NCBI GenBank assembly: GCA_964564435.1
Contig: CAZMAT010000011.1
Coordinates: forward strand, 16,150-80,149
Length of the DNA: 64,000 bases
Direction of reading: 5' to 3'
Origin: Fermentibacter sp964564435
Lineage (GTDB): Bacteria > Fermentibacterota > Fermentibacteria > Fermentibacterales > Fermentibacteraceae
Position 1 is the stretch's first letter; each line of letters starts with the position of its first letter. Of this stretch, positions 1-8,725 are shown in pieces. A model generated the notes under the pieces. The model was not told the DNA's origin. It ran no database searches and was given only the letters and a program-made list of their open reading frames with translations. The position numbers were made by a program, and so were the translations under genes.

Positions 1-210
1 TTCAAGGGTCCTCTCAGGGACTACGTGTTCCAGTTGAACGGAGGACTCAGGGCCGGCATGGGCTATGTCGGCGCCGCCAGCCTCCCCGAACTCCCGGCCA
101 GGGCGAGGTTCGTCAGGATCACTTCGGCCGGGTTGCGCGAGAGCCATGCCCACGACGTTATGATCACCAAGGAAGCCCCCAACTACTCCACGGAGTCGGA
201 TGCTTTCTGA
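1..210 (+). CDS. guaB: IMP dehydrogenase, C-terminal end (5' truncated)
   Basis: Only the last 69 codons are inside the window; the frame is open from base 1. The residues read FKGPLRDYVFQLNGGLRAGM, then a stretch containing ARFVRITSAGLRESHAHDV and ending ITKEAPNY, which is the highly conserved C-terminal region of IMP dehydrogenase, the enzyme that oxidises IMP to XMP in guanine nucleotide synthesis. The catalytic cysteine loop and CBS domains would lie upstream, outside the window. The next gene starts inside the last codons, an 11-base overlap, so the two are probably co-transcribed. Family identification is firm from the conserved tail. Confidence 0.9.
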   Translation, partial: FKGPLRDYVFQLNGGLRAGMGYVGAASLPELPARARFVRITSAGLRESHAHDVMITKEAPNYSTESDAF

Positions 211-1834
211 AGTCCTCTCCGGCGCGGTGAAGGTCCGCCAGGTCCTCCTGGAGGAACCCGGTTACCTGCTCGCAAGGGTCGAGGTGCGAGGCGGCCTGTG
301 CTATGCCGAGGCGGCTCCGGCCGGACCCGGCAGCACTCCGGTGGCGTGGCCCTCCCTTCAGGGGCTGGCCAGGCCCGTCGCCGACCGGAAGACCGACTCA
401 GGGCACCGGCTGGTGTTCTTCCGAGACATCATGGGCAGGAGCCTCATCGAAGAGATGGGATCCGGCGGCATGCCGGCGCGCAGGGCGATCGACACGGCCA
501 TCTCCCTCGGCGGAGTGCTGCGAAACCTCCACCTGAAGGGTATGGTCCTCGGCTACATCGGCCCGGAGAGCGTCTTCAGGGCCCCTGACGGGACCATCAC
601 AGTCTCGGCGGGCCTCAGGGGCGTGCCCGAGAGCCACTTCTCGGCCCCGGAGGCCGTGGGCACGAGACCCATCGATCCCCGGAGCGACGTGTTCGCCCTC
701 GGCACCTTCCTGACCAGGCTGCTGGCAGGGGCCGACGACCACGACTCGGTCATACGGGCATGGAACTCGATGGACCCGGATCTCAGATCCGTGATCGAGA
801 GGATGGTCGCCGAAGACCCGGGCGACAGGCCGTCGAACATGGCGGAGGTGATCAGCCTCCTCCGCGGGCTCGAGCTCGCTGTCCCGCCCGCCCCGCATCC
901 CGAACCCGCTGCAGTGATGCCGCCCATGGCGGAACCTCCAGCCGGCCCCGAAAGGAGGAGGCGGAGGGGGCTTCTCCCGGTCGTCATCATCGCCGCGCTC
1001 GCCGTTCTGGCAGTGGTCTACGTGCTGTTCTCGCCGGGCCCTTCCGACGGCCCGGGCGGGTCGGGTCCCCCCGTGGAACCCCCTCCCGACACCCTCGCGA
1101 CGCCTCCTGCCGACACCCTGCCCCCGGCGGCCGACAGCGCCGCCGTTCCCGGGGGGGTGTCCGTGGCGGATGCGGTGGTGTGGATCTCCAACTGCACGGG
1201 CGCAGGAGGGGCGGCTTCGGCCTTCAGGGAGGGCCCTGCGCGGGACTACCCGCACGCCTATCCCTCCACCGGGGCCCGCAGGACTTCATCCGTCCTCCTG
1301 GTAAGGCGCAGCGAACCCGGCACGAGCCTGCGGGGGCAGCCGGAGTGGCCGCTCGCGGAAAGCCTTGCCTCCTGGGATACGACGATGGCCATCCTCCCTG
1401 TCGACGTCACGATCCTGCTGGGCACCGACCTCTCCTACCCGGGCGTGAACGCCTCCGTCCTGCGCGATCCGTCGTCGCCCGCAGACACGATCTACGTCGA
1501 CGTGGTGAACCAGGGGCTCCAGTACACCCTCGACGGCGCCGGGCCCGCCTCGTGGACCAGGGCGCTCCTCGACGGGCGATGTGTCGAACTCGGGGGAATT
1601 GAGTATCTTATATCGGTGGTCGATGCCCGGGACGGAGACCGGAGCCCAAATGAGGAGATCGGTCTCGCAGCCCTCCTCGACAGGACTACCTTTCTCTACC
1701 GGACCGATTCGGGCCTGCTCCCCGGTTTCGAGGGGTGCGTAAGGCAGTTGCTGCAGGCTGTTCCAGACGAAGTAGCCGGTCCGCCGGACAGCGTTCCCGT
1801 GCCGGATTTCTGGGTCCTATTAGGCAGGAGTTGA
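200..1834 (+). CDS. Serine/threonine kinase-like membrane protein (pseudokinase)
   Basis: This 544-residue protein has three visible parts. Residues about 1-230 look like a protein kinase fold: HLKGMVLGYIGPESVF sits where HRDxKPxN should be, and SAPEAVGTRPIDPRSDVFAL matches the APE and DxxxLG region. The catalytic HRD aspartate, the DFG motif and an obvious ATP-binding lysine are absent, so it is probably a pseudokinase. A basic stretch (RRRR) and one membrane helix follow at about 256-278 (LLPVVIIAALAVLAVVYVLF). After a Pro-rich linker, the C-terminal part, probably extracytoplasmic, has VWISNCTGAGGAAS and VTILLGTDL, which resemble the LytR C-terminal domain. It overlaps guaB by 11 bases and is followed closely by a CarD-like gene. 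Its ligand or partner is unknown. Confidence 0.7.
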   Translation: MLSEVLSGAVKVRQVLLEEPGYLLARVEVRGGLCYAEAAPAGPGSTPVAWPSLQGLARPVADRKTDSGHRLVFFRDIMGRSLIEEMGSGGMPARRAIDTAISLGGVLRNLHLKGMVLGYIGPESVFRAPDGTITVSAGLRGVPESHFSAPEAVGTRPIDPRSDVFALGTFLTRLLAGADDHDSVIRAWNSMDPDLRSVIERMVAEDPGDRPSNMAEVISLLRGLELAVPPAPHPEPAAVMPPMAEPPAGPERRRRRGLLPVVIIAALAVLAVVYVLFSPGPSDGPGGSGPPVEPPPDTLATPPADTLPPAADSAAVPGGVSVADAVVWISNCTGAGGAASAFREGPARDYPHAYPSTGARRTSSVLLVRRSEPGTSLRGQPEWPLAESLASWDTTMAILPVDVTILLGTDLSYPGVNASVLRDPSSPADTIYVDVVNQGLQYTLDGAGPASWTRALLDGRCVELGGIEYLISVVDARDGDRSPNEEIGLAALLDRTTFLYRTDSGLLPGFEGCVRQLLQAVPDEVAGPPDSVPVPDFWVLLGRS

Positions 1835-1838
1835 GAGT

Positions 1839-2384
1839 ATGCCGTCTGAAGTGACCGGGGTCATGTCAGGGATCATCCAGGCCGAGAGAATGCAGTTCTC
1901 AGTCAGCGACATGGTGGTGCACCCCATCCATGGCGCCGGCCGGATCAGCGACATCTCGGTGAAGAACATCTCGGGCGAGTGCACGGAATGTGTCGTCGTC
2001 GATCTCATGGTGGGCAACGCCGGAGTGCTCCTCCCCGTCGAGAGCCTGGACGATACCGGCCTGCGGCACATCGTCGACGAGGGCACCCTCGACACCGCCC
2101 TGGACATGCTGGGCGGAAACCCCGAAGAGCTTCCCGGCGACTGGAGGCGCAGGATCGAGAGCCTCCGCGAGCGCGTGCACAGCGGCGACCCCAGGCTCGT
2201 GGCGACGGCGGTCCGCGACATAGTAGCCCGTTCCGGTCACAGCAAGGTCAACCCGTCCGAGAAGCGGGTCCTCTCCGAGGCCGTGGGCGTGCTCGCCGGC
2301 GAAGTGGCCCTCGTGAAGCGTCTCGATGTCGATTCCGCCAGGAAGCTCGTCGAGCGTCAGGCCGGAGTCAGGCCGGTCCGCTGA
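1839..2384 (+). CDS. CarD/CdnL-type transcriptional regulator
   Basis: The 181-residue product begins MPSEVTGVMSGIIQAERMQF and then has FSVSDMVVHPIHGAGRI, the signature opening of the CarD/CdnL/TRCF RNA polymerase interaction domain, followed by a helical C-terminal half typical of CdnL proteins. Such proteins bind the polymerase beta subunit and stabilise open complexes at housekeeping promoters; that role is from the family, not from this sequence. An AGGAG about eight bases upstream supports the ATG at 1839. A second ATG at 1890 is just before the domain and could be used. It lies 4 bases after the pseudokinase gene. Confidence 0.85.
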   Translation: MPSEVTGVMSGIIQAERMQFSVSDMVVHPIHGAGRISDISVKNISGECTECVVVDLMVGNAGVLLPVESLDDTGLRHIVDEGTLDTALDMLGGNPEELPGDWRRRIESLRERVHSGDPRLVATAVRDIVARSGHSKVNPSEKRVLSEAVGVLAGEVALVKRLDVDSARKLVERQAGVRPVR

Positions 2385-2403
2385 GGCCGGCCCAGCCAGG
2401 GGA

Positions 2404-3735
2404 ATGCCCGTCAGGGCCTGCGCACAGGAGAGGGAAGCCAACGGGGAGGAGCTCTTCCTCGCCGTCGCCGTGACTCTCGGCAACGAAACACCATCCCCCG
2501 GGGCGCCCGAGGAGCTGGCCTCGCTCGTTCACACCGCAGGAGGTCGGGTCGTCGGCTTCGTCACCCAGAACAGGCCGGTGCCCGATCACGCGACCTTCGT
2601 GGGCAAGGGGAAGCTGGAGGAGATCAAGGCCGCAGCCCAGGCCGGAGGCGTATCCTCGATCGTCTTCGACCACAATCTCGCACCCGCCCAGGTCTCCCGC
2701 CTGGAGGAGGCCACGGAGTGCAAGGTCCTCGACCGCACCGAACTCATCATGTCCATCTTCGCGGGGCAGGCCCGGACGGCGGAGGCGAAGCTCCAGGTCG
2801 AGCTGGCCCAGCTCAAGTACGCACTGCCCAGGCTCAGCGGCATGTGGCACCACTTCTCACGGCTCGGCGGCGGCATCGGCACCAGGGGGCCCGGTGAGAC
2901 CCAGCTCGAGGTAGACAGGAGGAAGGCCAGAGCCCGCATCCGGCTCCTCGAGAAGGAGCTGGAGAAGATCGCCGGGAGGCGCGACAGGCTGGCCGGCAGG
3001 AGGTCGGAAGCCTTCAGCGTGGCCCTCGCCGGGTACACGAACACCGGCAAGAGCACGCTTCTCAACCGTATCTGCGGATCCGGCGCCTACAGCGCCGACA
3101 GGCTCTTCGCCACGCTCGACTCGACGACACGCAGGCTGGACCGCGGAGGGGCGGGTTCGGTGGTCTTCTCCGATACCGTCGGCTTCATCGAGAGGCTTCC
3201 GGAAGGGCTCGTCGCCAGCTTCTACAGCACCCTCGCCGTCGTCAGGGATGCCGATCTCGTTCTCGTGGTGGGTGATGCCTCGCATCCCTGCCGCGACGTC
3301 CAGAACGAGGCAGTGAAGAGCACCCTCGAGAGGATAGGCGCCGGCAGCGTGCCCAGACTGATGGTGTGGAACAAGATCGACATCGCCGCCCCCGGATCCC
3401 TGCCGTCGGGCGGCCTGCTCGTCTCGGCGCTGACCGGCCGGGGCGTGGACGATCTCCTGTCGGCCGTCGAGGAGGAGAGGCGGAGCCGCCTGGAGTGGTT
3501 CACCCTCAGACTCCTCGTCAGGGATGGCAGGCTGGAGAACTGGATCCACGAGAACTGCGTGATCGGGAGATTCGAGAGTACGCCGGAGGGCGTCGAGATC
3601 ACCGCCGGAGCCCTGCAAGGCTTCGATTCCGTGGTCGGACGCCTGTCCGGGATCGACGAACCGCTCCGGACCATCGAGAGGACGGTCTGGAGCAGGCGGT
3701 CGCCAGACCGGGGGAGGCCCGGCAGGGATGGATGA
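2404..3735 (+). CDS. hflX: Ribosome-associated GTPase HflX
   Basis: HflX GTPases bind the 50S subunit and help split or rescue stalled ribosomes. The N-terminal HflX domain is clear (HATFVGKGKLEEIK, FDHNLAPAQVSRLE), followed by the glycine-rich linker GGIGTRGPGETQLEVDRRKA and a coiled-coil. The G domain has G1 GYTNTGKS, G3 DTVGF and G4 NKID. The frame is open back to an ATG at 2326 inside the carD-like gene, but the ATG at 2404 gives a normal-length protein (443 residues) and avoids that overlap; an AGGGG lies immediately in front, closer than ideal, so the start is not certain. The 3' end overlaps the next gene by 8 bases. Confidence 0.93.
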   Translation: MPVRACAQEREANGEELFLAVAVTLGNETPSPGAPEELASLVHTAGGRVVGFVTQNRPVPDHATFVGKGKLEEIKAAAQAGGVSSIVFDHNLAPAQVSRLEEATECKVLDRTELIMSIFAGQARTAEAKLQVELAQLKYALPRLSGMWHHFSRLGGGIGTRGPGETQLEVDRRKARARIRLLEKELEKIAGRRDRLAGRRSEAFSVALAGYTNTGKSTLLNRICGSGAYSADRLFATLDSTTRRLDRGGAGSVVFSDTVGFIERLPEGLVASFYSTLAVVRDADLVLVVGDASHPCRDVQNEAVKSTLERIGAGSVPRLMVWNKIDIAAPGSLPSGGLLVSALTGRGVDDLLSAVEEERRSRLEWFTLRLLVRDGRLENWIHENCVIGRFESTPEGVEITAGALQGFDSVVGRLSGIDEPLRTIERTVWSRRSPDRGRPGRDG

Positions 3736-4165
3736 CGTCACGAGGAAGAAGATCATCGATCGTCTGGTGAAGAGGCTTGCCGGGATCAGGAGCCTTCATG
3801 CGTCCGGCGTGGTCGGGCTCCCGGTGCTCGGCAGGCAGCTCTTCCAGCTCGTGAGCACCAAGGATGCCTGGCTCCTGGCCTGTTCGGTGACGGATGACGA
3901 GCGGGAGGCGAGGAGGCTGCTGATGCGGCTCCACGACCCCGAGGCCTGGAGGTCCGACTCGTCGGAATCCGAGGAGAAGAGGCGCGGCACGCTCGAGGAA
4001 AGGCTCACCCAGGCCTTCCTGGCAGGCTCCGCCGACGAGTCGAAGTCGCTCGAGGCCATGATCGACACGGCCTGCCTGCCTCATTTCGTCGGGTTCGTCC
4101 GCGACAGGGCGGGCGCAAGGGAGGCGCCCAGGGCCAGCGGCGGACGGGTGAAGGTGCTTGACTAG
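3728..4165 (+). CDS. Conserved hypothetical protein
   Basis: I do not recognise this 145-residue protein. It is soluble by appearance, with no membrane helix or signal peptide. It is largely helical and charged (RKKIIDRLVKRLAGIRSLH; SDSSESEEKRRGTLEERL), with a central hydrophobic stretch (GRQLFQLVSTKDAWLLACSV). It overlaps hflX by 8 bases and the following flippase-like gene by 8 bases. This translational coupling on both sides makes it a real gene and suggests it belongs to the same transcript, but it does not reveal a function. Confidence 0.6.
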   Translation: MDDVTRKKIIDRLVKRLAGIRSLHASGVVGLPVLGRQLFQLVSTKDAWLLACSVTDDEREARRLLMRLHDPEAWRSDSSESEEKRRGTLEERLTQAFLAGSADESKSLEAMIDTACLPHFVGFVRDRAGAREAPRASGGRVKVLD

Positions 4166-5309
4166 CGCGGGAGACCCCAGGAAGGCTCCTGCAGGAACCT
4201 CCCCCGGGCAGAGACCCCTCGTCAGGCGCACCGTGCCGCTCGCAGCCGGGATCCTCCTCACCCTCGCCTCCATCTTCTACCTGGTCGACATGTCGATGGA
4301 CAACATCAGGGCGGCAGGAGGCATCTCCGCCCTCCTGAACTTCGATCCGCTCCTCCTGCTCGCCTCCATGGCCGTCCTCCAGCTCCATTTCCTGGCGGCG
4401 GCGTGGTCGTGGAAGCGGGTATGCGAGGTATCGGGTGGACGGCTCGGGCTCCGCAAGGCGTACTCGATACACTTCATCTCGCTGCTGGGGAAGTACATAC
4501 CCGGCAAGGTCTGGGCCGCGGTCGGGAAGGTGGGCCTGTCGAGGCAGTCCGGCGTCTCCACCGCTTCCGCGGGGCGCGGGCTGGTGCTCGAGACGCTGTT
4601 CATCGTCACGTGCTCCCTCATGGTATCGCTCCCGCTGGTGCCCCGGATATCCGGGAAGCTGGGAGTCGATCTCGCCCTGTCCATGGTCGCCGTGGGGGTC
4701 GTGATCTTCGCCCTGCTCCTGACCTCCCACCCCGGCGCGCACAGGCGCCTGACCGGACTGGTGAAGAGGCTGACGGGAAGGGACATAGCCTGTGTGGACC
4801 CCGGATTCTCCCGCGTCCTGAAGCTCGTCCCCGTCTATCTCCTCGTCTATCTGCTCCTCGGCCTCGCCTTCCACCTCCTCGCCCTGAGCTTCGGGGTGCA
4901 CCTGGAGTTCATCCCCGGGATAGCCCTCATGCCGACTTCAGTGGGCGTCGGTTTCCTGGTCCTGCTGGCGCCCGCCGGGATAGGAGTCAGCGAGGTGACC
5001 CTGCTCTGGCTGATGAGGCTGGTGGTCCCTGCGGGCGAACAGGAGATCCTGCCGCTCCTGGCGCTGGCATCCCGGCTATGGATGACTCTGTCGGAACTGG
5101 TGGCCTTCTCTGTGGCCGTATCCATCTGGGGAGGCTGGAAGGCCATGGTCGGCGCCCTATCGCGCGAGCGGGCCGGATCGACTGGAGGCGGGGCGCCCGG
5201 ACCTGCGTCAGGAGAATGCGAGCCCGTCGACGAGGACGTGAGGCAGGCGGTCGGACTCCACCCCGTAGAGGGTGTCCTCGACGGCGACGATCCGCCCGAG
5301 GATCTCTGA
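4158..5309 (+). CDS. LPG synthase/flippase-like integral membrane protein
   Basis: The 383-residue protein has about eight hydrophobic segments between residues 25 and 340. It carries the pattern of the lysylphosphatidylglycerol synthase transmembrane (UPF0104) family: YSIHFISLLGKYIPGKVW near the second and third helices and PAGIGVSEVTLLWLM near the C-terminal helices. Family members move lipid-linked substrates or are the membrane part of MprF-like proteins. There is no cytosolic synthase domain here, so only a transport or flippase role is plausible. The start is TTG at 4158, overlapping the previous gene by 8 bases. The tail overlaps the convergent pmbA gene by about 100 bases, so the last 30 or so residues are low-complexity and of doubtful importance. 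Confidence 0.75.
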   Translation: MTSAGDPRKAPAGTSPGQRPLVRRTVPLAAGILLTLASIFYLVDMSMDNIRAAGGISALLNFDPLLLLASMAVLQLHFLAAAWSWKRVCEVSGGRLGLRKAYSIHFISLLGKYIPGKVWAAVGKVGLSRQSGVSTASAGRGLVLETLFIVTCSLMVSLPLVPRISGKLGVDLALSMVAVGVVIFALLLTSHPGAHRRLTGLVKRLTGRDIACVDPGFSRVLKLVPVYLLVYLLLGLAFHLLALSFGVHLEFIPGIALMPTSVGVGFLVLLAPAGIGVSEVTLLWLMRLVVPAGEQEILPLLALASRLWMTLSELVAFSVAVSIWGGWKAMVGALSRERAGSTGGGAPGPASGECEPVDEDVRQAVGLHPVEGVLDGDDPPEDL

Positions 5310-6497
5310 GGCGTTTCCCGCGAGGAAGCAGCCGTCGCCCACCGGCGCCGCGACCTGACCACCCGAAATTGCGAAGGCCGCCGCGAGAGGGATCCTGAAG
5401 TCCCCCTCCGAAGTGCTGCCGTATCCCCCGGGGAGCAGTTCCGATACGAGGATCCCCCGGCCGGCTTCCGCGAGCAGTTCTCCGAAAGCGTTCACCCCCG
5501 GTTCCAGCGACAGGTTCGTGCAGACAGGCACGGGCAGCTCGCCAGGATTCCTGCCCGCCGAGCCCGTGGTCGCGGCCCCGCAAGCAGAGGCGCTGGCCAG
5601 GTCGTGTATGTGCCCTGCGAAGCGCCCCCCGTCGACCAGGCACCTGTCGCGGGTCGGGACGCCTTCGCCGTCGAACGGCGCCGATGCGCCCCCGAACGGG
5701 AGCCTGGGCCTGTCGTGCAGGGTGAAGGCTGAGGATGCGACCTCCATCCCCGGCTGTATCGCGGAGAACCCCCCGTCCCTCGTCCAGCCCGCGGCCTGGC
5801 TTCGCAGCGACTGGAGGAGGGTGGAGAGCACCCTGGGGGAGAGGACAGCCGGGACGCTCCGGTCAGGCGGGGCGACCTTCCTGGTGCCCTGCGGGCAGGG
5901 CATCAGCCCCTCGATGATCCTGGCAGGGTCGGTCAGCGGCAGCCCCGTCACGAACCTGCAGTTGCGCACCGTGAGTCCGTCCGGTCCGGCGAAGGTGAAG
6001 ACGAGAGCCACCTCGAGCACCGACTTGGAATAGGATCCCTGGAATCCGGACGAGTTGGCGAGGAATACCTCCGTGGTGCGCCTGGAGACGGCTCCCCTTA
6101 CCGTGGAGCTGGGCCATCGCGAGGCCAGCTCCTCCTCGATCCCCACCAGGAGTGCCGTCAGATCCTCGAGGCCCGCGGATGCGACGAGGGGATGCGATAT
6201 TTCGAGCGTCCCGGGTTCGGACGGGCCGGGGAAGGCGATGGCCGCGGCGGGCCCGACCCTCGATACGGAAATGGCCTTGTCCATGAGTTCGGGCGGGCCC
6301 CCGCCCCCCGAGACGGACGCCACTCCGATCCTGCCGTTCCGGATGATCCTGACGGTGGTCGAGGATTCGCTACCGGAGGATCGTACGAGGCCCCCTCCCG
6401 GAGTGAGGCGGGCCGAGTCCGTGGACATGTCGAGCTCGAGCACCTCTGACGCCTCGGAGACCCTCGAAGCCGCCTCGAGGACGCCGATCGCCCTCAT
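5208..6497 (-). CDS. pmbA: PmbA/TldE-like subunit of the TldD/TldE protease
   Basis: A 429-residue PmbA (TldE) homologue. Known TldD/TldE heterodimers degrade unfolded peptides or mature peptide products; the metal site is in TldD, and TldE is the non-catalytic partner. Conserved family stretches are visible near the C-terminus: GVPTRDRCLVDGGRFAGHIH, NLSLEPG, and SEGDFRIPLAAAFAISGGQV. No HExxxH motif is present, as expected for this subunit. Its ATG at 6497 overlaps the tldD stop codon (ATGA), so the two are translationally coupled. The open frame extends much further upstream, but that part is only antisense-like sequence inside tldD. Confidence 0.88.
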   Translation of the reverse strand: MRAIGVLEAASRVSEASEVLELDMSTDSARLTPGGGLVRSSGSESSTTVRIIRNGRIGVASVSGGGGPPELMDKAISVSRVGPAAAIAFPGPSEPGTLEISHPLVASAGLEDLTALLVGIEEELASRWPSSTVRGAVSRRTTEVFLANSSGFQGSYSKSVLEVALVFTFAGPDGLTVRNCRFVTGLPLTDPARIIEGLMPCPQGTRKVAPPDRSVPAVLSPRVLSTLLQSLRSQAAGWTRDGGFSAIQPGMEVASSAFTLHDRPRLPFGGASAPFDGEGVPTRDRCLVDGGRFAGHIHDLASASACGAATTGSAGRNPGELPVPVCTNLSLEPGVNAFGELLAEAGRGILVSELLPGGYGSTSEGDFRIPLAAAFAISGGQVAAPVGDGCFLAGNASEILGRIVAVEDTLYGVESDRLPHVLVDGLAFS

Positions 6498-7879
6498 CAG
6501 CCGGCTCCTTGTGCGAAGACCAGCGTGTGCGGCGCACCGTAGCTCACTGGCAGCAGCCCGTCGCCGGACCTGGAGCATCCGCCGGGGCCGCTGAACAGGG
6601 TGAGGTCTGCGCCCACGCACTGCACCGACTTGAGGAAGTCGAAGACCCTTCCGCTGAGCGTGACCGGCCCGGTGAGAACCGCGGGCCTGCCCGACTCTAC
6701 TATCCATCCGAGCCTCGAAGTCAGCGAGAAGGAGCCCATGTCCGTCGAGCCGCCGAGAGCCCCGACGAGGTAGAGCCCGTCGGAGAGCATCGCAGGCATG
6801 GATGCGGCGGCCATGCTCCCCGGAGCCATGTAGGTGCAGGTCATCCTTGCCGACGGCATCGACCTGTAGTCGACCGCCCTCGCGTTGCCGGTGGGGGAGG
6901 CGCCAGCGGAACCGGCCGTCCCGATGGTGTGCAGCAGGCTCCCGAGGACCCCGGAGGAGACGATCTGGGTCCGCCCCCCCGCCGTTCCCTCGTCGTCGAA
7001 GGCGCAGCTCCCGGGCATCGAGAAGTGCGTCGAATCGTCCACTATGCTGACGCAGGCGGAGGCCATCCGGCTGCCGCGCCTGAGGTACCCCCCGAGCGAA
7101 GATGCCAGCGGATGCGATCCCGACTCGCAGAGGTGCCCGAACACCTCGTGGACGAAGACGCCGGCTATCTCGGGATCGAGCAGCAGCCTGCCCCCGGGTG
7201 CCGGCGCGGGGACGGCCGAGTCGAGCGCCGAGCACTCCTCGGCAACCTCGCTGACGATGTCCTCGCGCGACCTGAAGAATTCGAGCCCGGCCCTGCCCGC
7301 CCTCTCGCGGGTCGCCCTCAGCCCGGTGGATCGCGACACGGCATCGAAGCGGAATCCGCAGAACTGCTCCTCCTCGGATATGTCGCATCCCGCGGAGCTT
7401 ATGACGGCCTTCAGCCTCCTGAAGTCGCGGTAGCCCACCCTGCAGGCTGCTCCAGAGGTCTCCGCGCCGAGGAGCTCCATGTATCTCCTGCACAGGAACG
7501 CCTTGTCCGAGACCGGAGCCTCCTCGACGGGCTCTATCACTCGCGGGCGCCAGTCCTCCCGGGCCGTCGAGGCTCTTGCGAGCCTCACCGAACCGCTGCC
7601 TCCGGCGGTTTTCGCCGCCCGGACGGCGTCCTCGAGCAGCCTGCCCGGGTCCCTGTCGGCCGAGGCCGAGGCAGAGCCCCAGCAGCCGTTCTCCAGGACT
7701 CTCGCATGGATGCCGGTCTCGATCCTGCAGGAGATGTCGGAGAGCGCCCCTCCGCCCTGCTCCATCGACATGGAGGACAGCGACTCCACCCGGAACTCCG
7801 CGAAGGAGGTCTGGGTCCGGGAGAGGGCCTTTCGGGCCTTCTCGCGGACATCCTCGAACAGCCCTGTCTCGGAGTTCAG
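6497..7879 (-). CDS. tldD: TldD metalloprotease catalytic subunit
   Basis: The product is about 460 residues, the usual size for TldD. It has the zinc-binding HEVFGHLCESG (HExxxH) in the middle and the family stretches GNARAVDYRSMPSARM and LYLVGALGGSTDMGSF after it. No ATG, GTG or TTG lies at a sensible place near the 5' end. I place the start at a CTG at 7879 that overlaps the stop of the upstream TPR gene (CTGA), mirroring the ATGA junction with pmbA downstream; this start is inferred. With pmbA it should form the TldD/TldE complex in the cytoplasm. Confidence 0.87.
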   Translation of the reverse strand: MNSETGLFEDVREKARKALSRTQTSFAEFRVESLSSMSMEQGGGALSDISCRIETGIHARVLENGCWGSASASADRDPGRLLEDAVRAAKTAGGSGSVRLARASTAREDWRPRVIEPVEEAPVSDKAFLCRRYMELLGAETSGAACRVGYRDFRRLKAVISSAGCDISEEEQFCGFRFDAVSRSTGLRATRERAGRAGLEFFRSREDIVSEVAEECSALDSAVPAPAPGGRLLLDPEIAGVFVHEVFGHLCESGSHPLASSLGGYLRRGSRMASACVSIVDDSTHFSMPGSCAFDDEGTAGGRTQIVSSGVLGSLLHTIGTAGSAGASPTGNARAVDYRSMPSARMTCTYMAPGSMAAASMPAMLSDGLYLVGALGGSTDMGSFSLTSRLGWIVESGRPAVLTGPVTLSGRVFDFLKSVQCVGADLTLFSGPGGCSRSGDGLLPVSYGAPHTLVFAQGAG

Positions 7880-8631
7880 TTTTCCGGATCCACGACGGGA
7901 CCCTCGAAGAAGCCCGACCCGGCGAGTTCGTCGAGCAGGATACGGGCGGAGTCGGAACACGGGCCCGAGGGGGAGATGAGGATGCTCTGCCTGAGGAGGG
8001 CCGATCCCCTCACGAGGTCGCCCCAGGAGACGTACAGCTTTCCCAGCCTGAAGCAGGAGGGGGCATGGCCCTCCCCGGCACCCCACCCCAGGAGCTCGAG
8101 TGCGAGGTCGGTGTCGTCGTCGGCGAGCGCTATCCCGGACATGATGACCGATGCCTCCAGCGCGGGGGCGCCGCCCAGCTCCAGCGCCCTGCCGAACGAG
8201 CGGACAGCACCCGTGGTGTCGTCAGAGGCGAGCGCGGAGCGTCCCGCGAGCAGCCAGGCGCTGCCGTCCGTGGAGGCCGATTCCGCGGCCCTCGAGGCGA
8301 AGGCGAGCGCTTCCCCGGCTCTGTCCATGTCCATCAGGAGGCCGGCCAGCTCGAAGAGCCCGGCCGGGTCGGAGGGGAAGGAGTCGGTGTACTGCCGGAG
8401 GCAGGTTTCCGCCTGCTCCCAGGCCTCGCGGGCCCTGTAGATCCTGCCCAGGCCGAGCACTGCGGCGGGACACGATGGCTCGAGCCTCAGGGCCTCCCTG
8501 AACTCGCTCTCCGCCTCCTCGAGAAGCCCCTGGGAGAGGAAGGCCTCGCCCGTCTCGCAGCGGAGCCCGATGCGTGCGTCCACGAAGTCCGACGGGGCCG
8601 AGACGGCCAGGGCCAGCAGGACAGCAGTCAA
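7876..8631 (-). CDS. TPR-repeat protein, probably exported
   Basis: The 251-residue product starts MTAVLLALAVSAPSDFVDAR, a short hydrophobic N-terminus that could be a signal peptide or anchor. It continues with several tetratricopeptide repeats (LLEEAESEFREALRLEPSCP; GLGRIYRAREAWEQAETCLR; LFELAGLLMDMDRAGEALAF). TPRs are protein-binding scaffolds, so nothing more specific can be said. The start is TTG at 8631, preceded by GGGGA. It overlaps the 5' end of tldD by four bases and is the first gene of a TPR-tldD-pmbA operon on the minus strand. Confidence 0.75.
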   Translation of the reverse strand: MTAVLLALAVSAPSDFVDARIGLRCETGEAFLSQGLLEEAESEFREALRLEPSCPAAVLGLGRIYRAREAWEQAETCLRQYTDSFPSDPAGLFELAGLLMDMDRAGEALAFASRAAESASTDGSAWLLAGRSALASDDTTGAVRSFGRALELGGAPALEASVIMSGIALADDDTDLALELLGWGAGEGHAPSCFRLGKLYVSWGDLVRGSALLRQSILISPSGPCSDSARILLDELAGSGFFEGPVVDPEN

Positions 8632-8725
8632 AACATCCCCCCGGTTCTGTGTCTGGATGGTTATTATACCCCGCGTGGAGCGTCTCCGTCACATTCCTTC
8701 CCCGATCCCGAGGAGAGTACAGTCG

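Noticed and set aside
6509..8440. Plus-strand frame of 643 codons
   Set aside because: Antisense to tldD and the TPR gene; no start signal and no domain.
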